64,000 nucleotides of DNA from JABMMZ01 sp040403495 (GTDB taxonomy: Bacteria > Bacteroidota > Bacteroidia > NS11-12g > UBA955): positions 124,001 through 188,000 of the forward strand of contig JBBAKM010000001.1 in assembly GCA_040403495.1 (NCBI GenBank). Direction: 5' to 3'. How positions within the stretch are numbered: position 1 is the stretch's first letter; each line of letters opens with the position of its first letter. Positions 36,468 through 44,511 of the stretch are shown here, one piece after another. Below the pieces are notes generated by a model that was not told the origin of the DNA, ran no database searches, and saw only the letters and a list, made by a program, of their open reading frames with translations. The translations under genes were made by a program, and so were the position numbers.

Positions 36468-37427
36468 ATGAAGTTGGTTAAAGTTATATCACAATCTCGG
36501 CCAGTTTTAGCGGCAGTGAATTATTTGGATGGAATTATACCTCCAGGTTTTCAGGGAGCCTCGCTTTATTCCGTGTTGCGATTCTTTGTTAAAGGGATTA
36601 TTAGTCCAAAGTTCAATTTGTATGCAGGGTCATTGTCGTGGAATTTCTTTTTAGCCATTTTTCCCTCCCTTATTTTTTTGTTTACCCTGATTGCTTATAT
36701 CCCTGGTTTGAATTTGCAAAAAATAATTCTCAATCAAATGGATTTTATATTGCCAAGTGGGGCATATAAAGTTGTACGTTCTACCGTTAGAGATATAGTG
36801 CAAACACAACGATCAGGTTTGCTGTCGTTGGGTTTCTTTTCTGCGTTATATTTTGCTAGCAATGGTGTGTTTTCAATGATGTTGGCGTTTGATAGCAATT
36901 TTAATGATTCCGAAAAAAGGAAAATTAATTTTTTCCAAAAAAGAGCAAAATCAATATTTTTAACCATATTAATAACTCTTTTAATCGTTTCATCGCTTAT
37001 TGTTTTAATCACAGGTAATTTATTGTCTTCCTTTATTATCAAAGAAAAAATTATTAATAAATCAGTGGTGCTGTTTGTGGTTGAGTTGATACAATTGGCA
37101 ACCTTAAGCGCTTTGGTGTTTTTTATAATGAGCACTCTTTATTATTACGGAACCTCCTCCAAAATAAAGTGGCGATTTTATTCGCCAGGGGCGATAGTGG
37201 CAACTATTTTGTCTTTATTGTCCACTTATTTGTTCTCTTCTTATGTCGAAGATTTTAACAGTTATAATAAGTTGTACGGAAGTATTGGGGCTGTAATCGT
37301 ATTAATGCTAATTATCTATTTTAATTCATTGTGCATTTTGGTAGGTTTTGAGCTTAACAAGAGTATTACAAGTGTAGTGAAAATACAGCAAGAGGAAAGG
37401 AAATTGAAAAATCGTTTTATATCATAA
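36468..37427 (+). CDS. YihY/BrkB family membrane protein
   Basis: This 319-residue protein has six predicted membrane helices. The N-terminal marks AGSLSWNFFLAIFPSLIFLF (about 58-77) and the C-terminal NKLYGSIGAVIVLMLIIYFN (about 264-283) are the conserved YihY motifs. The family was first mis-annotated as ribonuclease BN; its function is still unclear, perhaps transport or envelope integrity. It is the last gene before tRNA-Ser and the accessory region. Confidence 0.9.
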   Translation: MKLVKVISQSRPVLAAVNYLDGIIPPGFQGASLYSVLRFFVKGIISPKFNLYAGSLSWNFFLAIFPSLIFLFTLIAYIPGLNLQKIILNQMDFILPSGAYKVVRSTVRDIVQTQRSGLLSLGFFSALYFASNGVFSMMLAFDSNFNDSEKRKINFFQKRAKSIFLTILITLLIVSSLIVLITGNLLSSFIIKEKIINKSVVLFVVELIQLATLSALVFFIMSTLYYYGTSSKIKWRFYSPGAIVATILSLLSTYLFSSYVEDFNSYNKLYGSIGAVIVLMLIIYFNSLCILVGFELNKSITSVVKIQQEERKLKNRFIS

Positions 37428-37445
37428 ATTCAGTTAAATTTTATT

Positions 37446-37474
37446 TTGTTTTTGAATAAATTAGTTTATTTTTG
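37446..37474 (+). promoter_or_regulatory. Likely promoter of tRNA-Ser
   Basis: TTG (37446-37448), 18 bp, TATTTTTG (37467-37474). The tRNA begins about 143 bases later; nothing else is seen in the gap between. Confidence 0.5.
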
Positions 37475-37617
37475 CAAACCCAATTAAAAAACGATATTCT
37501 AAATATTTTTAAATAATTGGCAATAAGTTCTTAAATAAATCTGATGACTACTATCAACCAGTAACATTAGATAAAAAAAACAGATAACTTTTTTATAAAG
37601 CTATTGATAAGATATAC

Positions 37618-37702
37618 GGAGAAATGGCAGAGCGGTTGAATGCGGCAGTCTTGAAAACTGTTTTAGTGAAAGCTAACGGGGGTTCGAATCCCTCTTTCTC
37701 CG
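37618..37702 (+). tRNA. tRNA-Ser (anticodon TGA)
   Basis: Class II tRNA of 85 nt. Acceptor GGAGAAA pairs with TTTCTCC, the anticodon loop is CTTGAAA, there is a long variable arm and T arm GGGGG-TTCGAAT-CCCTC with a discriminator G. CCA is not encoded. It marks the change from housekeeping genes to accessory DNA. Confidence 0.95.
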
Positions 37703-37881
37703 CAACACAAAAAGCCAAAATGTTAAATATCAACAGTTTGACTTTTTTATTTTAAGTAATTGTCCCATAATTGTACCACCACTTTAATTACTTCGATAGA
37801 TTATTAATGGTGGATTTTAAACAATCCTATGCAATGTAAAATTGAGAAAATTCAATTATTAATACAATTATGCTATTGAAT

Positions 37882-38016
37882 TCACATCTTCGTAGCTTTC
37901 GTTTTTTTTAAGTTAATTTTTGGTTCTACGAATTTACTGTGAACATACAATCCAATTATAACTGCGGCAAGAGTGATTGTAAAGTGTTTTATATTTTCTT
38001 TTGGAATGGATTTCAT
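37882..38016 (-). CDS. Small single-helix membrane protein, hypothetical
   Basis: A 44-codon frame on the minus strand encodes a basic N-terminus (MKSIPKENIKHF), one hydrophobic helix (TITLAAVIIGLYVHSKFV) and a Lys-rich tail. This layout is far from random in such AT-rich DNA. It may be a small membrane peptide or the remains of a larger protein. I recognise no family. It lies between tRNA-Ser and the TIR/STAND gene, in an otherwise empty 660 bases; the 180 bases between the tRNA and this gene hold nothing I can name. Confidence 0.45.
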   Translation of the reverse strand: MKSIPKENIKHFTITLAAVIIGLYVHSKFVEPKINLKKTKATKM

Positions 38017-38202
38017 AACTTATTATTAATTTTAATTGTTTAAGTGGGACAAAAAAAGTGATTCAAATTAATAAATTGTCTCTTTCTTTAAACCACACAA
38101 ATTTTCTGAATTATTAGGTCACCTATCTAACCATTTTCTATAAAGATTTTCTCGAAAATAAGTTTAGAATTAAGACAGTTTGACGTATTGCTTTTCTATG
38201 AA

Positions 38203-38335
38203 GTTGCCTGTTTCGAAGCACAAAACTTGCAATCAGTTCTGAATCCCGCAAGTGAGGGACACAAAACTCCATTTAACCACTGAACCGCCAATTTCTTTTA
38301 GGAGCTGTTAGCGGTTCGGGCTTTTTCTGTCTGTC
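38203..38335 (+). repeat. Palindromic attC-like repeat, copy A
   Basis: This is a diverged direct copy of 42282-42430. Shared blocks include GAAGTTG, AGCACAAAACT, ACCACTGAACC, CCAATTTCTTTTA and TCTGTC, in the same order and spacing. The right end carries GCTGTTAGCGG, where copy B has GTTATCAGC. The left end is less like copy B. It lies directly beyond the 3' end of the TIR/STAND gene. Confidence 0.65.
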
Positions 38336-38366
38336 GTTTTATTTCCACTTTTGTCAATGCTGATTT

Positions 38367-41300
38367 TCAAATAAAATGTTCAGCGTCTCTATTTTTTTCT
38401 GCTTCAATGTCCTTGTTGAGGTAGCCAATGTATGCTGTTACCCATTCTCTTACACTTTCCGTCTTATGATTAGTTAATTGATTAAACAATTCCTTTTTAG
38501 ATTGAAGAAAAGGCACAACCGAACCTGTCCAAGAATATGTTCCCATATTAGAACTCAAATGTTCACGAACTTCTTTTATGTCTCCATATTCGTCTATAAG
38601 TCTAAGTGCTACTGGATGCCATTTAGCATAGTCTGTATTATTGTTGTCAAATATTGGTGTCAATTCAGCAAGTCTCGTTGGGGCAAGTGGTTTATTGTCT
38701 GCACACCAACTAAAAATAGAATCAATGTCACCATCAAATAACACGCCAACACTTCTACCAACACCACCAATATGAGAGCCCAAAATATGTTTCAGACCAT
38801 AATATTTAATATAGTGTTCTTCGTTTGAAAGTAATGCGTCCGATAAATCTTTCCAAATTGAATTGAAATGCGCTTTTAATAAAATTTCATACACTCTTTG
38901 AATGTAATGGTCAAGATGATATGAGTTTTCCCAAGTGATAGAATCTATTATTGACTTATTTATAAATTTAGCAAAGTCAACTTCCTTTTCGTCAGAAATA
39001 ATAAATGAAATTGCTTCTGTCCATTTATAGTCATCTAATTGTCGTTTAAACTTTCGGTTAAAACCTAATTTTAAAATACACTTTTTGCAGATTGGAGTAA
39101 GTGATTTTTTCTTTGCCTCATTACCATAACTAAGGTCAGTAAACAAATCAAAAATAACTGCATAACCATCATCACCGTATGTAAATAGTTTTGCGCTGAA
39201 AGAATTTAATTCTTCAAAACTTAATTGTGTTAAAACATTACTGTATTTAAAAACATAAAAACTACTTACATCATAAACCTTTTCGTCAATTAACTGAAAT
39301 AATAAATCAAAGTATTCTTTGCCCGATTTATCAATGGATAGGAAATAAAATAATTGACTACTAAATTCAGCAGATTGAAATAATCTTGAATAAAATTCTT
39401 TTTTTATTTGGTCATTTGAATTTGCAATAAAGCCACCAAGAACCGTGAAATTTCTTTCTTGTTGTGGTATCAGTGAAATAACTTCTAAGGAGTAGTTTAT
39501 AAAACGATTGATTTTAGTTTTATCATCTTTTAATAATTCAGATAAACGTTTGCCAAAGTGGTAGGAAAAAACTTGTTGATTTTTATAAAACGAAGGAAAT
39601 GTTTCTTCCCACGAAATATCATTAATGATAAATTCGTCAGCTAAATTTATGATTGCTTCAATTACTTTTTCACTTGAGTATTTTTCGTCATTGTCCAAAT
39701 GATAAGAACTTGATAATGTCAAATACTTAGTCGAAAAATCTGTCTTGGTCAGCAACTCGACTAAACTATTAATTTCTTCAAGTTGCTTTGCTGGAATAGA
39801 ATGCTTTTCATATTTCCTTGCAAACTTCAATCCTTTTAAACCTTCGTCCCAATCCTTGTTTTTCAAATCTGAAATTTCTTTCAAAAATGGTAATATCAAT
39901 TCTCCCATTCTTGTATGAAACAATGTTCTTATGCTATTTGCAATAGCTTCACTCGCTAAATCAGAAAATTCATTTTTTGATTTGGCGATTTCAAGAAGTG
40001 TATTAAGAATGTTCTTCCAATATTCTTCAATTTCTTTCCAAGTTGGATTGTTGTCAACTAATCTTCTGCTACCTTGTTGCTCTGCACCGCCCATTCTACT
40101 AGCGTGTCCAAAATTCAAACCTCTTTTCATTGAGCTAATGGCAAATTCATAGTGAACTTTATCTCCTTTATTCAACGCCCATTCAATTATTTTCCATCGT
40201 TCACTCAAATCAGCTTCTGTTCCCGAAAGATGTGTATTGAATAGATGTAAAAACTGACTTGTAGCATTATTTGCCCAAGTTTCATTTTCTGCAATTGCGA
40301 ATTGCAAAAGAACTTTAGCACTATCAGAAAATGTTCTTTTGTCGAAACACAATTTTTCCAATGTCCAAACTATGTTTCTTCGTCCTGCTTCTATTTTTAA
40401 TAAATCCTCAGTGGATTTATTAAAAAATTGACGTTTGAAATTTTGTGAAACAGCAATTGGATTCACTTCTACAAAAGAGCGGAAGAGGCGTGAACCCAAC
40501 TCTGTATTTAAAACTTCCGCGTCATCAAAAGGGCTGTTATGTCCAACAATTTTTTCAACTATTTGAACTGCTTTATCGTTATAACCAAGATATTTCATTT
40601 GTTCTGCAAATGCTTTGGACAAACTTGTTCTATCAGGTTCTTGCAAGCCTGCAATTTCATTTATTACAGCAATAAGTCTTTGGGGCGTTAATGGGTCTAA
40701 CCATTCTTGTGCTAATGACATTGCCAATGGAAAAGGTCGCATTCCTATAAATCGTCCTCTTTTTTCAAAAATTTCTCTTTTCAAATAGTGGTTACACGTT
40801 TCATTGAAGTCATTAACTTTCACATTGTCATCTCCGTTTAGGCTTGTGATGTTTGTGCTTTTAGCAATAAATTCAGTATGTGTCGCTAACTCATCATAAA
40901 AACCAAAATAGTTAAAGATTGAACATGACTTTAAAATGGTTCTATGTTTTTCTTCTTTGCCTTTTGCTCCAAGAAGTTTGTCCAATAATTCTTTGTCGTC
41001 TAACTTGCCAATGAATTCTTCTCCATTGTTTACATTTTCGCCAAGCAAAACCGCCATTAATGGAATCCCTTGTGAAAAGTCTTTTATTTTTTTCTTGCTT
41101 TCTTCGTCTAAGTTGTTGAATCTACTTGATAGCAATTCGTCAACAACTGTTGAAAGTTCTTCTTTTTTTATAATGATATAATTTACACCATTTATTCTAT
41201 CGTTATCAATTTCTTCGGGATTAGAATCAAGTGATATTAAAGATGCTTTATTTCCTTCTCGGCTTGTAAGTTGAAGTAATTGTCTGTGAACAGATATTGG

Positions 41301-42212
41301 ACAGTTGTCTAAAATTATGACTGGGTCGGTTTGTTCAGAAATAGCTTTGGAAACAAAAGTTTGATATTCTGCATTTGGATAAAAGTTGCAGTTTATGTAA
41401 AGCACTCGGCTTGACAGCAAAATTGATTTTTCATCAGAATTGTTAGGTCTGAATATCTCTAACAAAATTCTCGTTTTGCCTAAACCGGACAAACCTAAAA
41501 TTCTTATTGTCTGATTAAGATTGCTCAAACCCTCAAGAACAGAATTCGTTATTTCTTTAGTTTTGTCGTTTGGAATAAATTGCTGGGGTGTCAAAATACT
41601 TTTTTCCCAATCACTCCAAACTTGTAATGGGTGGAATTTATTTTTTTGGTTCTGTAAAGCTGATATTGCGGTATCTTTAATTGCCGAAGCTAAGTCGTCA
41701 ACGAACCTTTTTTGAACATCTTCTTTATTGTTTGTTGTTTTAGAATATTTATATCCGATTGGAAATCGAATGTGTTTTAAATCAAATGGAATGTTGTCGG
41801 GATTTTCATTAGGCGAACCATATTCTGTATTTAAAACACCTATCATTTTTTCAAGTCCAATGGCATTATATGCAACACCGTGTTCGTAGATTACATTGTT
41901 GTTTTGAAATGGTTTGAATTTCACACCGACAAGTCTTTGAACAATTTTTTGAAAATTACTAATGTGATTAACTACCGAAAGGTCAGAAATAAAAATGTCA
42001 CAAGATGGAATTCTTTCGTCTGCAATTTTAGATGCGACTTGAGGTGAACCAGGTTCACCTGTTATGCCTTCAAGAATTAAAAATTCTACGTCTTTTAATT
42101 CAGGTTTTTGTTTAACCTTCTTAACTGCTTTTTCAATGCAAGATAAAATGAAGTTCTTATTGTATTTTGTATTGGTTGTTGTCTGCCAAGAGTAAAAAAT
42201 TTTCAACTTCAT
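38367..42212 (-). CDS. TIR-like plus STAND NTPase protein, candidate anti-phage defence
   Basis: This 1281-residue protein begins MKLKIFYSWQTTTN. Residues 1-180 look like a TIR-like/nucleotide-binding effector: beta strand KIFYSWQ, SCDIFISDLSVV (about 70-81), and NNNVIYEHGVAYNAIG (about 104-119), where Glu110 corresponds to the conserved acidic residue of TIR-like NAD-handling domains. Residues 220-430 are a P-loop NTPase with Walker A GLSGLGKT (240-247) and Walker B VIILDN (D302), as in STAND proteins. The remaining 850 residues are helical and without known motifs, fitting a sensor region. This effector-NTPase-sensor layout is that of bacterial NLR-like defence proteins (Avs and related). 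The trigger, and true NADase activity, are inference. It is a single-gene unit between two diverged repeats. Confidence 0.75.
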   Translation of the reverse strand: MKLKIFYSWQTTTNTKYNKNFILSCIEKAVKKVKQKPELKDVEFLILEGITGEPGSPQVASKIADERIPSCDIFISDLSVVNHISNFQKIVQRLVGVKFKPFQNNNVIYEHGVAYNAIGLEKMIGVLNTEYGSPNENPDNIPFDLKHIRFPIGYKYSKTTNNKEDVQKRFVDDLASAIKDTAISALQNQKNKFHPLQVWSDWEKSILTPQQFIPNDKTKEITNSVLEGLSNLNQTIRILGLSGLGKTRILLEIFRPNNSDEKSILLSSRVLYINCNFYPNAEYQTFVSKAISEQTDPVIILDNCPISVHRQLLQLTSREGNKASLISLDSNPEEIDNDRINGVNYIIIKKEELSTVVDELLSSRFNNLDEESKKKIKDFSQGIPLMAVLLGENVNNGEEFIGKLDDKELLDKLLGAKGKEEKHRTILKSCSIFNYFGFYDELATHTEFIAKSTNITSLNGDDNVKVNDFNETCNHYLKREIFEKRGRFIGMRPFPLAMSLAQEWLDPLTPQRLIAVINEIAGLQEPDRTSLSKAFAEQMKYLGYNDKAVQIVEKIVGHNSPFDDAEVLNTELGSRLFRSFVEVNPIAVSQNFKRQFFNKSTEDLLKIEAGRRNIVWTLEKLCFDKRTFSDSAKVLLQFAIAENETWANNATSQFLHLFNTHLSGTEADLSERWKIIEWALNKGDKVHYEFAISSMKRGLNFGHASRMGGAEQQGSRRLVDNNPTWKEIEEYWKNILNTLLEIAKSKNEFSDLASEAIANSIRTLFHTRMGELILPFLKEISDLKNKDWDEGLKGLKFARKYEKHSIPAKQLEEINSLVELLTKTDFSTKYLTLSSSYHLDNDEKYSSEKVIEAIINLADEFIINDISWEETFPSFYKNQQVFSYHFGKRLSELLKDDKTKINRFINYSLEVISLIPQQERNFTVLGGFIANSNDQIKKEFYSRLFQSAEFSSQLFYFLSIDKSGKEYFDLLFQLIDEKVYDVSSFYVFKYSNVLTQLSFEELNSFSAKLFTYGDDGYAVIFDLFTDLSYGNEAKKKSLTPICKKCILKLGFNRKFKRQLDDYKWTEAISFIISDEKEVDFAKFINKSIIDSITWENSYHLDHYIQRVYEILLKAHFNSIWKDLSDALLSNEEHYIKYYGLKHILGSHIGGVGRSVGVLFDGDIDSIFSWCADNKPLAPTRLAELTPIFDNNNTDYAKWHPVALRLIDEYGDIKEVREHLSSNMGTYSWTGSVVPFLQSKKELFNQLTNHKTESVREWVTAYIGYLNKDIEAEKNRDAEHFI

Positions 42213-42281
42213 ATTATTCTTTGTTTTAAGATTGTCTTTGCCATGTAGCTTGTCTTAGTGGTGTGTCGTTTTAGCCTGACC

Positions 42282-42430
42282 GCTAACGTTTCGGGGCTTA
42301 AAGAAGTTGGGGATTTCGGAGCACAAAACTGTCAGCCTACCACCAAACTTTATTAGTTGCACAAAGTTACGATTTACCACTGAACCCCCAATTTCTTTTA
42401 AGCCCTTGTTATCAGCTGCCCTTCTGTCCG
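42282..42430 (+). repeat. Palindromic attC-like repeat, copy B
   Basis: A long imperfect palindrome: the left arm GGGGCTTAAAGAAGTTGGGG pairs with the complement of CCCCAATTTCTTTTAAGCCC near its right end. The extremes are CGCTAACG (left) and GTTATCAGC (right). It lies just upstream of the TIR/STAND gene start. Together with copy A it brackets that gene. Confidence 0.7.
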
Positions 42431-42603
42431 TCCGAAGTGTTGTCGGTCGTGTTTGCAGGGTCTGTCTGCGATGAACGGGTGCGGTTGCTTGCACTCTCTT
42501 TTGCTTTTGCTGCGTCTGCCCGTGCGTTGAGGCAAAAGCAAATGTGAGTGCAAATGCGTTGGCTTTAAATGCAGTCGGTTTTGAGTTTGCAGGTCTCTCC
42601 ATT
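42431..42603. repeat. Gene-free stretch with a 21-bp-arm hairpin
   Basis: Arms 42490-42510 and 42532-42552 pair with two mismatches (TGCACTC...TTTGCTTTTGC against GCAAAAGCAAA...GAGTGCA) around a loop of 21 bases. The stretch is richer in G+C than its surroundings. An open frame covers it on the minus strand but its composition is that of the repeat, so I do not call a gene. Confidence 0.7.
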
Positions 42604-44490
42604 TTATCCTTTGTAATTCATCAGTCGTAAACTTGTCAAAATTACAAGTAGTGTTACTCCTACGTCTGCTGCTATGGCGAAAACCAAATTGCTGTAACCA
42701 ATAAATGCAAGTGTTATGAATATCAATTTTACCGCTATTGCTCCGATGGTGTTGAATTTTATTCTTCTCAATGTTTTTTTACTTAACTGAATGAGAAACG
42801 GAATGAGTGAAAGTTTGTCGTTCATCAATGCAATGTTTGCAGTTTCTATTGCCGTGTCGCTTCCTGCTGCTCCCATTGCTATACCTACGGTGCTTTGTGC
42901 TAAGGCTGGTGCATCGTTTATTCCATCGCCTACCATTGCTACAAATTTATATTGTTGCAAAAGTTCTTTGATTTTGTCGGCTTTGTTTTCGGGTAACATA
43001 TTGCCGAATATTTTTTTAATACCTACTTGTTGGGCTACATAGTTTGCTGCTTTTTCGCTGTCGCCTGTAAGCATAATAGGTTCTATGTTCATTGCTTCTA
43101 TTTCCTTCAATGCTGCTGCACTGTCGGGTTTTATTTCGTCCATTAAACCAATGACACCTGCTACACCTTCGCCAAAACTTACGACTACACTTGTTTTGCC
43201 TTGTGCTGAAAGTTCTGCTACAATTTTCTCGGCTTCTTTGTCAACGGGTTGATGTTCTTTTATGAAATCTAATTTGCCTACATAAATTGTTTCGTCTTCA
43301 CACACCAAACATTTTGCGGTTGCACCTTTGCCCATAATGCTTTTGAAACCTTCGGTTTTGTGCGGTTCAAATCCTTCTTTTATACTTGCATCAACAATGG
43401 CTTGTGCTAATGGGTGTTCGGAAAATATTTCTGCTCCTGCGGTGCAAGCCAAAAGTTCTTCACGGCTTGTTCCGTTTAAAGGAAATACATCTGATACAAT
43501 AGGATTTCCAAAAGTAATGGTTCGTGTTTTATCTAATGCAATTGCTTTGATACTTGCCAATGCTTCAATGTATTTTCCGCCTTTTACTAATGCTCCTTTT
43601 GCTGATGCGTTTCCGATTGCTGCGTAAATGGCTACTGGCGTGGATATAACCAAGGCACAAGGACAAGCGATTACTAAAAGTGTAATGGCTTGTTGCAACC
43701 AATGGTTAAAATCTAATTGCATTGCAAATACAGGAATGACAAAAACTAAAATTGCCATTGCAATAATTGACGGTGTGTAATACTTTGAAAATTGTTGAAT
43801 GAATTTTTGTGTTTCACTTTTGTTCCCCTGTGCTTCAAAAGTTAGGCGAATGATTTTTGAGAATGTAGTATCAACAGAAAGTTTTGTTGTTTCCATTTCT
43901 ATGAAACCATTTTTGTTTAGTGTTCCTGCAAAAAGATTGTCGCCTGTGTGTTTGTCTTTTGGAATTGGCTCGCCTGTAATGGCGGCCTCATCAACAGTTG
44001 TTTCGCCTGAAATAATTTTGCCGTCCAACGGTATCATTTCACCTGCTTTAACCTGAATGATTGTGCCGACTGCAATTTTATCAATAGGAACATTTTCATT
44101 TTGAGATTTTACAAAAGCGGTCTTTGGTGCTTTGCTTACCAATTCATCTAATGCCGATTTTGAATTTTCAATGCCAATATCTTCTAAGCGTTCGCCTAAA
44201 ACATATAGCACTATTACAACTGCTGCTTCGGGGTATTCGCCCAGATAAAATGCACCGATTACAGCAATGGTCATTAGTAAATTGATGCTGCTAAATTGGA
44301 GTTTGAAGATTGCTTTTACTCCGTTCCATAAAACATTGTAGCCAATGCCGAGAATGAATGCAGCAAATACGAAGGGAGCATAAGGCATAGGTATGTGTAT
44401 GCCGATTATGGATAAAATTTCTAACGCCACCACTATTATGATTGCAGAAAGAAGAAAAATAAATTTTTTGTCGTTGATTGGTAGTTTCAT
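42604..44490 (-). CDS. Heavy-metal P1B-type ATPase
   Basis: This 628-residue cation pump of the Zn/Cd/Co/Pb (ZntA/CadA-like) group exports metal from the cytosol. Motifs in order: ITGEPIPKD (TGE 172-174), the transport-site ACPCAL (CPC 276-278), the phosphorylation site LDKTRTITFGNP (Asp320), SEHPLA (HP), and MVGDGINDAPALA. The phosphorylation motif reads DKTRT, where P-type ATPases normally have DKTGT. There is no N-terminal metal-binding domain. It is the last gene of the metal operon, 21 bases after the adaptor gene. Confidence 0.94.
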   Translation of the reverse strand: MKLPINDKKFIFLLSAIIIVVALEILSIIGIHIPMPYAPFVFAAFILGIGYNVLWNGVKAIFKLQFSSINLLMTIAVIGAFYLGEYPEAAVVIVLYVLGERLEDIGIENSKSALDELVSKAPKTAFVKSQNENVPIDKIAVGTIIQVKAGEMIPLDGKIISGETTVDEAAITGEPIPKDKHTGDNLFAGTLNKNGFIEMETTKLSVDTTFSKIIRLTFEAQGNKSETQKFIQQFSKYYTPSIIAMAILVFVIPVFAMQLDFNHWLQQAITLLVIACPCALVISTPVAIYAAIGNASAKGALVKGGKYIEALASIKAIALDKTRTITFGNPIVSDVFPLNGTSREELLACTAGAEIFSEHPLAQAIVDASIKEGFEPHKTEGFKSIMGKGATAKCLVCEDETIYVGKLDFIKEHQPVDKEAEKIVAELSAQGKTSVVVSFGEGVAGVIGLMDEIKPDSAAALKEIEAMNIEPIMLTGDSEKAANYVAQQVGIKKIFGNMLPENKADKIKELLQQYKFVAMVGDGINDAPALAQSTVGIAMGAAGSDTAIETANIALMNDKLSLIPFLIQLSKKTLRRIKFNTIGAIAVKLIFITLAFIGYSNLVFAIAADVGVTLLVILTSLRLMNYKG

Positions 44491-44511
44491 TATTGAAAAT
44501 ATATTAAGTGA

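Noticed and set aside
36468..37427. Ribonuclease BN
   Set aside because: YihY/BrkB proteins carried this label in old annotations; the sequence is an integral membrane protein without nuclease motifs.
37703..38366. Integrase gene or att site beside tRNA-Ser
   Set aside because: No recombinase-like frame on either strand, and no second copy of the tRNA 3' end was seen in the window.
42255..42602. 115-codon minus-strand open frame upstream of the TIR/STAND gene
   Set aside because: It covers a palindromic repeat and a 21-bp-arm hairpin; the deduced protein is low-complexity Gln/Thr/Arg/Ala sequence mirroring the repeat, with no domain-like content.
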